NCBI RefSeq assembly: GCF_003048535.1
Contig: NZ_PIRQ01000003.1
Coordinates: forward strand, 124,001 to 188,000
Source of the DNA: Campylobacter concisus
GTDB taxonomy: Bacteria > Campylobacterota > Campylobacteria > Campylobacterales > Campylobacteraceae
Direction of reading: 5' to 3'
Length of the DNA: 64,000 bases
In this document: one piece after another, positions 47,318 to 56,191 of the stretch
Position numbering within the stretch: position 1 is the first letter of the stretch
Layout of the letters: each line of letters begins with the position of its first letter
Program-made: the position numbers and the translations under genes
Notes under the pieces: generated by a model
What the model saw: only the letters and a program-made list of their open reading frames with translations
Told to the model about the DNA's origin: nothing
Databases searched by the model: none

Positions 47318-47755
47318 CTAAACTGCTTGGATGATATAATCTGGAAGTGTATCTGAATTTAGTTTTAATTCATCTAAATTTAAAGGCAACCTAAATCCTA
47401 CTGGCTCCACTTTTTCAAGTGAAATTTTGCCATCTTTTAAAACAAAACTTAAATTTTTATTTGCTCTTATAGCTTGGTGACCATTTAAACTAAAGCCACT
47501 AACCGCATAAAATTCGCAACCCTTTACCAAAGAGAAAGTCTTTAAGATGACATAGGCCACCTTTAGCCCCATAAAACTGCCTGGCGTATTTGCATAGATA
47601 ATTTTTGTGATATTAAATTTAGAGGATAAATTTTCTAAGATCTTTATCAAAGCTTCACTGACATGTTCATCAGTCGTAATTTCATCAAATTTTACGCCGT
47701 CTTTATAAACTCCAACCAAGAGCGGAGTCGATAAAGAGACAACTAAAATTTCAAT
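47318..47755 (-). CDS. tsaB: TsaB-like tRNA threonylcarbamoyladenosine protein, likely ATT start
   Basis: A short TsaB paralogue of TsaD (ASKHA fold) that supports t6A37 modification. The first strand EILVVSLSTPLLVGVY (residues 2-17) matches the ILAIDTS strand of TsaB, and NTPGSFMGLKVAYV carries the G-S-F-(T/M)-G-(L/I)-(R/K) signature. The only ordinary start with this frame is TTG at 47719, which would delete that strand. ATT at 47755 (or ATA at 47764) would keep it, giving 145 residues. It is about 85 residues shorter than E. coli TsaB at the C-terminus. It overlaps no gene but begins right after lpxC. Confidence 0.75.
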   Translation of the reverse strand: MEILVVSLSTPLLVGVYKDGVKFDEITTDEHVSEALIKILENLSSKFNITKIIYANTPGSFMGLKVAYVILKTFSLVKGCEFYAVSGFSLNGHQAIRANKNLSFVLKDGKISLEKVEPVGFRLPLNLDELKLNSDTLPDYIIQAV

Positions 47756-47760
47756 ATTTT

Positions 47761-48645
47761 CTATGCAAATACCTTTTGATACTCTTTTAGAAGTTCGCCA
47801 TTTAAGGTTGCGATCTCGTAGTTTTTCTCATCGGCCATCAAAGCAAGAGTTAATTTGTGATTTAGGTCATGGCTTCCAGCAAATGCTGTATAATCGCCCA
47901 ATAAAGGTGCTCCAAGTAAGCTCAAATCACCAATCGCATCTAAAATTTTGTGCCTTACAAACTCATTTTCAAATCTCAAACCTTCTGGATTTAGGATATG
48001 CGTATCATCGATTGCCACGGCATTATCAAGCGATGCACCAAGAGCTAAATTTTGAGCTTGCAAACGCTGTAAATCTTTCAAAAACCCAAAAGTTCTAGCA
48101 CGAGCTATATTTTTTATAAACGAGCTTTTACTAAAATCAAAAACATATCTCTGTTCACCAATAACTGGATGATCAAATTTTATCGTGTAGTCAAATTTTG
48201 GACTTCTTGAAGGTGAAGTTCGTACAAATTTAGAACCCTCAACGACTTCAACTTCACGTCTAACAAGAATTACTTTTTTACCGGCATCAAGATATCTTAT
48301 GCCAGCTTCATCAAGTAGCATACAAAAGCTTATCGCACTGCCATCCATCACTGGAATTTCATTTGCATCAACAGAAATTCTAATATTATCAATACCATAA
48401 CCATTTATGGCTGACATCAGGTGTTCGATCGTACTAATAAAGCCCTTTTCGTTGCCAACAACAGTTGCCATCTGTGTATTTATCACATTTTTAGGTTCGG
48501 CTTTAAAACTAATACCAAGATCTTCGCGGTGCAAAATAATGCCAGAATTTGCATCAAGAGGTTCTAGCATAAGTCTTATCGGCTCACCTTTATGAAGCCC
48601 TATACCAACGGTCTCAACGCGTCTTGCGATAGTAGTTTGTTTCAA
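47761..48645 (-). CDS. lpxC: UDP-3-O-acyl-N-acetylglucosamine deacetylase
   Basis: A 294-residue zinc enzyme, the committed step of lipid A synthesis. Zinc ligands and catalysis are visible in TIEHLMSAINGYGIDN (His), FVRHKILDAIGDL (His and Asp) and a late HDLNHKL His. The start is TTG at 48645, with ATAAGGAAAA just upstream. The envelope context (M23 peptidase, bamA, Tol-Pal in the same window) fits its role. Confidence 0.97.
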   Translation of the reverse strand: MKQTTIARRVETVGIGLHKGEPIRLMLEPLDANSGIILHREDLGISFKAEPKNVINTQMATVVGNEKGFISTIEHLMSAINGYGIDNIRISVDANEIPVMDGSAISFCMLLDEAGIRYLDAGKKVILVRREVEVVEGSKFVRTSPSRSPKFDYTIKFDHPVIGEQRYVFDFSKSSFIKNIARARTFGFLKDLQRLQAQNLALGASLDNAVAIDDTHILNPEGLRFENEFVRHKILDAIGDLSLLGAPLLGDYTAFAGSHDLNHKLTLALMADEKNYEIATLNGELLKEYQKVFA

Positions 48646-48706
48646 GAATTTTCCTTATATTTTTAATGCGCTTATGATAGCACTAAAAAATCAATTTTGC
48701 AAATTT

Positions 48707-50077
48707 TTAGTTTTTATCTATCATCGCTTTTGCAGCATCTAAAACACTTGTGATATTGTCTTTTATCCACTTTTTATCCATCCATTGTTGAGGTCTTACC
48801 TCTTCGCCTTGGACTAAAATTCCAAAGTGAAGGTGATCACCAAGTGCAAGACCACTAGTTCCAGTAGTGCCTATTTGATCACCAGCCACCACCATATCGC
48901 CCTCTTTTACTCTAGTGCTTGAGCAGTGTCCATAAAGCGAATAAAGCCCAAATCCATGATCAATCACAATATTTAATCCATAAATTCCATTTTCAGATGC
49001 AAGTACGACACGGCCGGCATTGCTAGCTATTATAGGAGCTGCGGCCACACTTGCAAAGTCTATTCCCATATGCCATGATTCGCTTACTTGCTCGTTATTA
49101 TATGTATAGTATCGGTGATCGGCGAAGTCAGCCACTTTTTTACCATTTCTTAGTGGATAAAATGGTGTCGCACTAAAGCCAGTTAACATCTCATCGCCAG
49201 GGTTTGTAGTAAGTGCTGTTATTTTTTCTTCGTTTGAATTTCTAAGCGTTTCATTGACAAATCTCATTTTCTCAAGCCTTGAAAGCGCGCTTGGATCTTT
49301 TGCATATTGATCAGTTAGATCAACTATCTTACCATCTAAAAATCTATCATTTAATGCAATAGTTGAAGTTTTATACTTTACATTTTCATAAAAATATCTA
49401 ACATGAGACTTGCTTTCATTGCCTGCAAAGTCTCTTGCAATGACCTCAGCACTAAAATTTTCAACCTGAACTGGCCAAGCAACGAGTGCTGCATAAAAGC
49501 CCTCTTTATAAAATGGTACAGCCTTAAATTTTTTACCAAAATTTGTCTGGACATAGACCTCTTTTAGCTGATTATCAGTTGCCCTAAAGACCACAACCGC
49601 GCTACCACCTTTTGAGATAGAATAAGACTGCGAAAGCACGTAAAGATCAGGTTTTGAAGTATCAAGCACGACTTCAACTTTTTTGCTAGCTTTGTTGCCA
49701 GTAAAAAAGCTCCATTTACTGGTATCCACAGCCTCAATATTCATCTCATAAGTATCTTTTTGAGCAAAAAAGCCAGTCTTTGGAAAGGTCAAATTTACAT
49801 CAAGCTCAGTACTTGGATTTTGTATGATTTGATTTAACAAATTTAGATCATTTTTCCCATCATTCATACTAATTCGTACAAATTTTATACCGCTATCATC
49901 TTTAAATTTGATATTCATTGGAGTTCTAAGATTCCAATAAACTTTATCAGCAACACCAATTATCGGCTCGTTTCGCTCAAAATCTTTTGACATCAAAGCA
50001 TAGCCAAAACCACCGGCTAAAATTAAAATTAGTAAAAGCACAACAATACCAAAACCACCAATTCCACGTCTATACAT
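48707..50077 (-). CDS. M23-family metallopeptidase (periplasmic, membrane-anchored)
   Basis: A 456-residue protein with one N-terminal transmembrane anchor (about residues 8-28), a long beta-rich middle region and a C-terminal LytM domain. Zinc ligands are visible in HMGIDFAS and GDHLHFGI, with LYGHCS between. Such enzymes cut peptidoglycan peptide cross-links; the two Csd/Pgp-type peptidases that shape Campylobacter and Helicobacter cells are relatives, but I cannot say which one this is. It lies between tyrA and lpxC. Confidence 0.9.
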   Translation of the reverse strand: MYRRGIGGFGIVVLLLILILAGGFGYALMSKDFERNEPIIGVADKVYWNLRTPMNIKFKDDSGIKFVRISMNDGKNDLNLLNQIIQNPSTELDVNLTFPKTGFFAQKDTYEMNIEAVDTSKWSFFTGNKASKKVEVVLDTSKPDLYVLSQSYSISKGGSAVVVFRATDNQLKEVYVQTNFGKKFKAVPFYKEGFYAALVAWPVQVENFSAEVIARDFAGNESKSHVRYFYENVKYKTSTIALNDRFLDGKIVDLTDQYAKDPSALSRLEKMRFVNETLRNSNEEKITALTTNPGDEMLTGFSATPFYPLRNGKKVADFADHRYYTYNNEQVSESWHMGIDFASVAAAPIIASNAGRVVLASENGIYGLNIVIDHGFGLYSLYGHCSSTRVKEGDMVVAGDQIGTTGTSGLALGDHLHFGILVQGEEVRPQQWMDKKWIKDNITSVLDAAKAMIDKN

Positions 50078-50138
50078 ATATTTTTACCTTAAATTTTATT
50101 TGCGAAATTTTACATTTAATCAATAAATTTTTAGTTAA

Positions 50139-50969
50139 TTACAAAATTTCTCTTACGGCTCTAGCGTCGCTCATCCAAGCAAAAAGTTCATCCCAGCGTT
50201 CATCTTTGATGAGATCTTTGCACAAATTTAGCTCTTTTTCAAACATATTTATAGCTTCAACAACATTATTTTTATTTTGCTTAAAGATATCGCTCCACAT
50301 AAAAGGCGAACTCTTTGCAACACGTATCATACCCTTAAATGTAGGTCCACCAAGTGCTACGATGTGCCTTTTATCCTCTTCTTTTAAAATTCCACTCGCT
50401 AGAGAAAATGCAATCGCATGAGGCAAATGCGAAATAAGACCCACGTGATGATCATGCTCTTTTGCACTCATGAAAATGATTTTCATACCAAGGCAAGAAA
50501 ATAGCTCCACGCTTCTTTTTACGTGTTTTTCTGCGCTTTCTGCAAAGTCGCAAACGATAACAGTTGCCCCTGTGTAAAGTGATTTGAAAGCAGCCTCTGG
50601 ACCAGAATACTCAGTACCTGCCATCGGGTGAGCTGGGATGAAATTTTTACGAATTTTTTCTGGCACGGCTTCTATTATCTTTTGTTTGGTTGAGCCAAAA
50701 TCAATGATAGTTGTATCTTCGCTAATATCGGTTAAATTTTGCACGATGCTCACGATAGCCTCGACTGGCACAGCCAAAAAGATGATGTCACACTTCTTTT
50801 TCATCTCGTCAATGCTTAAAATTTCATGCACCAAGCCAAGTTCTAAGGCCTTTTTGCTATGATTTTCATCTTTGTCATATCCACTAACACAAGAGATTAA
50901 TTTTTCATCTTTTAATGCTAACCCAAGTGAGCCGCCCATAAGACCAAGTCCGATGATACCTATTTTCAT
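50139..50969 (-). CDS. tyrA: Prephenate dehydrogenase
   Basis: A 276-residue NAD(P)-dependent dehydrogenase with the Rossmann loop GLGLMGGSLG at the N-terminus and the catalytic His in HPMAGTEYSGP. It makes 4-hydroxyphenylpyruvate from prephenate on the way to tyrosine. It has no chorismate mutase or ACT domain, so feedback control must come from elsewhere. Its promoter is back to back with bamA. Confidence 0.95.
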   Translation of the reverse strand: MKIGIIGLGLMGGSLGLALKDEKLISCVSGYDKDENHSKKALELGLVHEILSIDEMKKKCDIIFLAVPVEAIVSIVQNLTDISEDTTIIDFGSTKQKIIEAVPEKIRKNFIPAHPMAGTEYSGPEAAFKSLYTGATVIVCDFAESAEKHVKRSVELFSCLGMKIIFMSAKEHDHHVGLISHLPHAIAFSLASGILKEEDKRHIVALGGPTFKGMIRVAKSSPFMWSDIFKQNKNNVVEAINMFEKELNLCKDLIKDERWDELFAWMSDARAVREIL

Positions 50970-51019
50970 AAAAAACCTTCAAAATTATAAAATTTAAATT
51001 TATTAAAAATAAAATATGA

Positions 51020-51026
51020 TATTATA
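51020..51026. promoter_or_regulatory. Overlapping divergent -10 boxes for tyrA and bamA
   Basis: The short tract reads TATTAT on the plus strand (51020-51025, 34 bases before bamA) and TATAAT on the minus strand (51021-51026, 52 bases before tyrA). The same bases could serve both directions, so the two promoters may exclude each other. Confidence 0.5.
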
Positions 51027-51058
51027 CGCACTTATACTAAAACTCTAGGTTAAATTTA

Positions 51059-53314
51059 ATGAAAAAGAAATTATTTTTATTAGCATTAGCTTTCAGTGGC
51101 CTAAGCGCACAAACAATCCAGTCAATAAATTTTAAAGGCCTAATTCACCTTTCGCCTGAAGTAGCAAGCCAAATAATGGGCCTAAAAGTCGGTCAGGATT
51201 TGACTCCAAAGCTTAGCGATAAGGCGATCACAAATTTATACAAACAAAATTATTTCGACGATATCTACATAGAAGATACAGGCAATGGCAATCTTTTAGT
51301 AGCTGTAAAAGAGAAGCCAAGTGTTGCGAGAGTCGATCTAAAAGGCGTCGTAACAAATGATAAAACTGCGATCGAGTCACTAATCAACATCAAACCAGGC
51401 AATATGTATGATGAGCTTACAATAGAAAAAACTAAAGAGAGAATTCGTCAGTATTATGAGTCAAAGGGTTATTTTGATACCGTTGTAGACGTAGAAAAAC
51501 AACCAGTTGCAGATAACGACAGCTCACTTTTTATAACACTTAACATAAACCGTGGCGAAAATATGATAATCAAAAATGTAAATTTAGTCGGTGCAAAAGA
51601 GTTTGATTATGACGACATTGAGCCAGTAGTTGCAAATAAAAGTAGAGAATTTATGGGTTGGCTTTGGGGCAGAAATGACGGTAAAGTTAAACTTTTTGAG
51701 CTTGAAAATGATCCAGCAAGAATACAAGACAAATATTTCCAAAAAGGCTATTTAGACGCGACTATTTCGTCACCTTATTTAAATTCATCGTTTGATAATT
51801 ACACAGCCGATCTTACTTATTATGTTCATGAGGGTGAGCCTTATAAGGTTTCAAATGTAAGCATTACAGCACCTGAGGAGCTAGAGCTTGATACTAAAAA
51901 GATTATAGATGACTTTAGGCTTGAGGTCGGTGATACGATGAACTCAGCAAGACTTCGCCAAGATATGAAAAAGCTCGATGATATGGTTGCTGATAAAGGT
52001 TATGCATTTGTAAAAGTCTATCCAAAGACTGATAAATTTGATGAAAATAAAACTGTCGATATTGACTACGAAGTCGATCCTGGCGAAAAAGTATATATAA
52101 GAAATGTTCAAATTTCAGGAAACGATAGGACTGTTGACCGCGTTGTAAGACGCGAACTTTATCTAACTGAAGGAAATTTATATAGTAGAACCGACCTTCA
52201 AGACTCAAAAGATGCATTAAAAAGAACAAGCTACTTTGATGATGTTGAGATAGAAGAAGATCCGGTTGATAAAAATACAGTTGATCTAAAAGTAAAAGTA
52301 AAAGAAGCCTCAACTGGCTCTATAAGCGGTGGTATCGGATACGGTAGCAGTGACGGACTACTACTAAACGCGGCACTTTCTGACACAAATATCTTTGGCT
52401 CTGGTCTTCAAGGACAAGTAAGCGTAGATAAGAGCGACAGAGAGCTTTCAGGCCAGATAAGTCTTACAAACCCAAGAATTTTTGACTCAGAGTATAGCCT
52501 TGGTGGAACACTTTACGCAAATGACTATGACTGGAGAACATATAAAGAGAGAAGTTATGGCTTTAGCACAACACTAGGTAGAAAACTAACTAGAAATTTA
52601 AGCGCATCGCTTACTTACAACATTGAGCAAAGCAAAATTACTTTAAAAGACGATGAACTAAGAGATATCAACACAAAAACAAAAAAAGAAATTTATAGAG
52701 AAGGTAAAGCCATAAAAAGCGCCATAACTCCAGCTTTAACATATAATAGCACCGACGATTATTACTTACCAAGACGTGGCATCATAGCTAACACATCATT
52801 TGAGATAGCTGGACTTGGTGGCGATATAGACTTTATCAAAAATCGCACAAATTTCAACTATTATCTAGGTCTTAGAGAGTACATAGACTACGATCTTATC
52901 TTAAGATACAAAGCAAGCTTTGGCAAAATTTGGGAAAGAGGATATACTCCAATCAACGAAAGACTTTACCTTGGTGGTATAAGAAGCTTACGTGGTTACG
53001 AGAGTAGAACCGTATCTCCAAAGGTAAAATATAATGGCGACTACTACGAATATGGCGGCGAAACTTCGTTTAATAATTCAGCTGAAATAAGCTTCCCTAT
53101 AATAGATCGTGTCAAAATGCGTGGCGTTGTATTTTATGACTACGGTATGATTGGCGAAAATAGCCTAAATGAGATAAAAAGATCATCAGTTGGTACTGGT
53201 ATCGAGTGGATAACTCCTATCGGGCCACTTCAACTAATCTTTGCAAAAGCTCTTAAACCTAAAGAGGGTGATGACACAAATACATTTGAATTTACTATTG
53301 GAAGACGATTCTAA
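51059..53314 (+). CDS. bamA: Outer membrane assembly factor BamA
   Basis: A 751-residue Omp85 protein: signal peptide (ending near SGLSAQ), about five POTRA repeats over residues 20-410, and a 16-stranded barrel with the conserved LGGIRSLRGYESRTVSP loop (RGY at about residue 650) and a terminal beta signal ending in Phe (EFTIGRRF). It inserts barrel proteins in the outer membrane. It starts the plus-strand run that continues with accD and ends at a terminator-like hairpin. Confidence 0.96.
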   Translation: MKKKLFLLALAFSGLSAQTIQSINFKGLIHLSPEVASQIMGLKVGQDLTPKLSDKAITNLYKQNYFDDIYIEDTGNGNLLVAVKEKPSVARVDLKGVVTNDKTAIESLINIKPGNMYDELTIEKTKERIRQYYESKGYFDTVVDVEKQPVADNDSSLFITLNINRGENMIIKNVNLVGAKEFDYDDIEPVVANKSREFMGWLWGRNDGKVKLFELENDPARIQDKYFQKGYLDATISSPYLNSSFDNYTADLTYYVHEGEPYKVSNVSITAPEELELDTKKIIDDFRLEVGDTMNSARLRQDMKKLDDMVADKGYAFVKVYPKTDKFDENKTVDIDYEVDPGEKVYIRNVQISGNDRTVDRVVRRELYLTEGNLYSRTDLQDSKDALKRTSYFDDVEIEEDPVDKNTVDLKVKVKEASTGSISGGIGYGSSDGLLLNAALSDTNIFGSGLQGQVSVDKSDRELSGQISLTNPRIFDSEYSLGGTLYANDYDWRTYKERSYGFSTTLGRKLTRNLSASLTYNIEQSKITLKDDELRDINTKTKKEIYREGKAIKSAITPALTYNSTDDYYLPRRGIIANTSFEIAGLGGDIDFIKNRTNFNYYLGLREYIDYDLILRYKASFGKIWERGYTPINERLYLGGIRSLRGYESRTVSPKVKYNGDYYEYGGETSFNNSAEISFPIIDRVKMRGVVFYDYGMIGENSLNEIKRSSVGTGIEWITPIGPLQLIFAKALKPKEGDDTNTFEFTIGRRF

Positions 53315-53322
53315 CAAGATAC

Positions 53323-53350
53323 TTTAAAGGGGCTAACTTGCCCCTTTAAA
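53323..53350 (+). terminator. Terminator-like hairpin after bamA
   Basis: A 10 to 11-bp stem (TTTAAAGGGG / CCCCTTTAAA plus a closing C-G) sits 9 bases after the bamA stop. The T tract lies inside the stem rather than after it, so its efficiency is uncertain. Confidence 0.65.
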
Positions 53351-53406
53351 CCTCCACAAATAAATAAACTTTAAGTCATATAAGAAAAAGCAAGGCAAAC
53401 ATTAGA

Positions 53407-53412
53407 TATAAT
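53407..53412 (+). promoter_or_regulatory. -10 box of the accD operon
   Basis: TATAAT in the context TTAGATATAATCCCAC, 32 bases upstream of the accD ATG at 53444. It would drive accD, rlmH, the DksA-like gene and the genes that follow. Confidence 0.65.
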
Positions 53413-53443
53413 CCCACAATTTTTAATATAAGTGGGTAAAAAT

Positions 53444-54358
53444 ATGAATTTCTCAGACATTTTTTCAAAGATAAGAAAAGCTCAACCTCGTCCAGAAGAG
53501 GCACCTACGCACTGGGTAAAATGCGATAATTGTCACTCACTGATGTACTACAAAGAAGTTGAAGCTTGTTTTAATGTATGCCCGAAATGCGGTTATCATA
53601 TGAGACTAAAAGCTACTGATCGCATAAATTTGATCTGTGATGAAGATAGCTTTGTAGAATTTGACGCAAATTTAAAACCGGTAGATCCATTAAATTTTGT
53701 TGATAAAAAATCATACAAAAAAAGAATCACAGAAAATAAAGAAAAAACAGGACGCACAAGCTCAGTGGTATGTGGCGAAGGTAAATGCGACGGACAAGAG
53801 ATCCAGCTAGTTGTTTTTGACTTTGGCTTCATGGGTGGTTCGCTAGCTTCAGTTGAGGGTGAAAAGATCGTAAGAGCGATAAAACGGGCAATAGAAAAAC
53901 GCCAAGCTTTAGTCATAGTGAGTGCTTCAGGTGGAGCTAGAATGCAAGAGAGTACATTCTCTTTGATGCAAATGTCAAAGACATCAGCTGCTTTAAAACT
54001 ACTTGATGAAGCGAAACTACCTTATATCTCAATACTTACTGATCCGACAATGGGTGGCGTTAGTGCTTCTTTTGCTTGGCTTGGAGATCTAATAATCGCC
54101 GAACCTGGCGCATTGATAGGCTTTGCTGGTCAAAGAGTCATCAAACAAACCATTGGTGCTGATTTACCAGAGGGATTTCAAAGAGCTGAGTTTTTATTAG
54201 AGCATGGCTTAATCGATGCTATTGTGCCAAGAAGCGAACATAAAAAATATATAAGCGATATGGTTAAATTTCTCACAAACAATAAGACAATACATCAAAA
54301 AGATAATCAAGATGAGAGTGGAAGCAGCTTTGAACTAAAGCTAAAAACCAAAGGCTAA
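53444..54358 (+). CDS. accD: Acetyl-CoA carboxylase carboxyltransferase beta subunit
   Basis: A 304-residue subunit with an N-terminal Cys4 zinc ribbon (KCDNCHSL and CPKCGYH, about residues 22-50) and a crotonase-like carboxyltransferase domain with [10 protein letters not shown] and the [13 protein letters not shown] oxyanion region. It transfers the carboxyl from biotin to acetyl-CoA. I start it at the ATG at 53444 (AGTGGGT upstream); an in-frame GTG at 53432 would add 4 residues. With fabD downstream it represents fatty acid synthesis. Confidence 0.95.
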   Translation: MNFSDIFSKIRKAQPRPEEAPTHWVKCDNCHSLMYYKEVEACFNVCPKCGYHMRLKATDRINLICDEDSFVEFDANLKPVDPLNFVDKKSYKKRITENKEKTGRTSSVVCGEGKCDGQEIQLVVFDFGFMGGSLASVEGEKIVRAIKRAIEKRQALVIVSASGGARMQESTFSLMQMSKTSAALKLLDEAKLPYISILTDPTMGGVSASFAWLGDLIIAEPGALIGFAGQRVIKQTIGADLPEGFQRAEFLLEHGLIDAIVPRSEHKKYISDMVKFLTNNKTIHQKDNQDESGSSFELKLKTKG

Positions 54359-54360
54359 AT

Positions 54361-54816
54361 TTGGAAATTTCAGTTTTTAGCATTCAAAAATCATCACGTG
54401 ACAACTTTGAAAACGAGATACAAGAATATATAAAAATGAGTGCAAAATTTGCCAAGATAAACGATAAAGTCTTTTTTAATGAAAAAATAGCAAAAGCTCA
54501 AAGTGCTGGAAAAAGCGAAGCTTTAAGAGCTTATGATGAAATTTACGAGCCAAATTTAAAAGGCTTTTGCGTAATGCTTGATGAAAATGGCTTACAACTT
54601 GACAGCCAAAAATTCGCACAAATTTTAAACTCAAATTCACAAATTAACTTTTTCATAGGTGGAGCTTACGGCCTTAGCCAAAATTTAAAGAATAAAGCGC
54701 AAAAAATTATAAGCTTAAGCAAGATGACGATGGCGCATAAGGTTGCCAAGCTTGTACTTTTTGAGCAAATTTTTAGAGCACTTTGCATAAATGCAAACCA
54801 CCCATACCACAAATAA
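54361..54816 (+). CDS. rlmH: 23S rRNA (pseudouridine1915-N3)-methyltransferase
   Basis: A 151-residue SPOUT-type methyltransferase. The knotted C-terminal domain has [30 protein letters not shown] and the ending NANHPYHK, which is the RlmH signature. It modifies helix 69 of 23S rRNA in the 70S ribosome. The start is TTG at 54361, two bases after the accD TAA; the [10 protein letters not shown] start strand supports it. The DksA-like gene follows. Confidence 0.93.
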   Translation: MEISVFSIQKSSRDNFENEIQEYIKMSAKFAKINDKVFFNEKIAKAQSAGKSEALRAYDEIYEPNLKGFCVMLDENGLQLDSQKFAQILNSNSQINFFIGGAYGLSQNLKNKAQKIISLSKMTMAHKVAKLVLFEQIFRALCINANHPYHK

Positions 54817-54826
54817 AGGAATATAA

Positions 54827-55183
54827 ATGACACAAACTGAGCTAAATTTTTTTAAAAAATTACTTGAAGAAAGAAAATTACAGATCAAAAAAAATATCTA
54901 TGATTCATCTGTTGAAGTAAATGGCTTAAGAGATAGTGGTGTAAGCGATGAGTTTGATATAGCCTCAGTAAATACAGACCAGCTAATCGAGCATTCGATC
55001 TCGACACAACAAAGAGCGGAGCTATCAGAGATAGATGAAGCACTAGAGAAGATAGCAAATAAAACTTATGGAATTTGTGATATGTGTGAAGAGGAGATCA
55101 GCATACCGCGACTAAAAGTAAAACCACATGCAAAATACTGCATAACTTGCCGTGAAATAATCGAAAAAACAGCAAAAAACTAA
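54827..55183 (+). CDS. DksA/TraR C4-type zinc finger protein
   Basis: A 118-residue protein with an N-terminal coiled coil (about 1-70; LIEHSISTQQRAELSEIDEAL) and a C-terminal four-Cys zinc finger, CDMCEEEI and then CITC (about residues 84-110). DksA proteins enter the RNA polymerase secondary channel with ppGpp. Whether this short form has true DksA activity is uncertain: the paired acidic tip residues are not certain from reading. It has a clear AAAGGAATAT ribosome site and ends 9 bases before the next gene. Confidence 0.85.
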   Translation: MTQTELNFFKKLLEERKLQIKKNIYDSSVEVNGLRDSGVSDEFDIASVNTDQLIEHSISTQQRAELSEIDEALEKIANKTYGICDMCEEEISIPRLKVKPHAKYCITCREIIEKTAKN

Positions 55184-55192
55184 GGAGAAAAC

Positions 55193-56191
55193 ATGAAAAC
55201 TAGAAAATTTCTCGTCTATTGCATAATCTACATAGTAGTTGTTGCAGGACTTACTTATTCTCTTAATAGTTCTGATTACACATTTGAGCTTTTAGGCCAA
55301 ACTATAACTTTGCCAATTGCTATTTGGGTCGCTCTTCCAGTAGCTGTTTTAGCACTTCTAGCTCTACTTCATATCGCTTATCATGGATATGCTTTTTATA
55401 GATATAAAAAATGGATCAAAAAAGATAGCCAACTTTATAAAGACTTAGCCAAAGAGACGCTTCTTGGCTTTGAGAGCAATAAAGACTTCAAAACCGACAC
55501 TTACAAGATCGCCTCACAGCTTACTCGTTCTATCTCACCAGTAGGCGAGCTTAAAGATGTCGGTGTAGATGATGCTGAGATAAACAATATCTTACAAACT
55601 ATAAAAAGTATAAAAAATAAAGAGATCGTCGATCTAAAGAAATTTAGACTAGCAAAAGATAGCAAGTTAAATATCCTAAATGAGCTAAATAAGATCGAGC
55701 AACTACCTACTTACTATCTTGACATACTTAAAAATCAAGATCAAAATGAGAGCCTTAAAAAAGCTGCATTTGATAAACTTATAAAAGTAGCTTCTTTTGG
55801 CGAGATCAAAAGATTAAATTTTGAGCTAGCAAGTAAAGATATAATGCTTATTATTACCCGATTTGTAAATGATGAGATCGATCTAAGCAGTGATGAAATT
55901 TTTGATCTTTTAAACAACGCAAAAGTGACAAAAGCACAATACGACAAAGTAGCCATAATGCTTAAAAATAAGCTAAAACCAGATGCATTTATCGGTATCT
56001 TTGAGAAGCTAAAAAGCATCCATGCTGATGCTGATGAGGCTTACGTATATGCGCTATTTGAGCTTCAGATGCTTGATAAAGTAAGAGAGGCTATCGAAGG
56101 TAGCGACCCAGATGAGTTTAAAGAGATAAAGGTCTTGCTGTTTTTACGAGATAACGGCAAAATGGTGCCTAGCTCGTTATTTTTTAAATGA
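55193..56191 (+). CDS. Two-helix membrane protein of unknown function
   Basis: I do not recognise the family. The 332-residue product starts with two hydrophobic helices (about residues 6-24 and 37-60) linked by a short periplasmic loop, then a long cytoplasmic, mostly helical domain with repeated Asp/Lys/Leu-rich motifs and short tetratricopeptide-like patterns, but no firm repeat. It follows the DksA-like gene by 9 bases, and its stop overlaps dusB by 4 bases. I recall C. jejuni having an uncharacterised gene at this position. Confidence 0.8.
   Translation: MKTRKFLVYCIIYIVVVAGLTYSLNSSDYTFELLGQTITLPIAIWVALPVAVLALLALLHIAYHGYAFYRYKKWIKKDSQLYKDLAKETLLGFESNKDFKTDTYKIASQLTRSISPVGELKDVGVDDAEINNILQTIKSIKNKEIVDLKKFRLAKDSKLNILNELNKIEQLPTYYLDILKNQDQNESLKKAAFDKLIKVASFGEIKRLNFELASKDIMLIITRFVNDEIDLSSDEIFDLLNNAKVTKAQYDKVAIMLKNKLKPDAFIGIFEKLKSIHADADEAYVYALFELQMLDKVREAIEGSDPDEFKEIKVLLFLRDNGKMVPSSLFFK

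Noticed and set aside
51915-52313. A 132-codon Leu/Gln-rich minus-strand frame.
   Set aside because: It lies wholly inside bamA and its composition is that of an antisense shadow.
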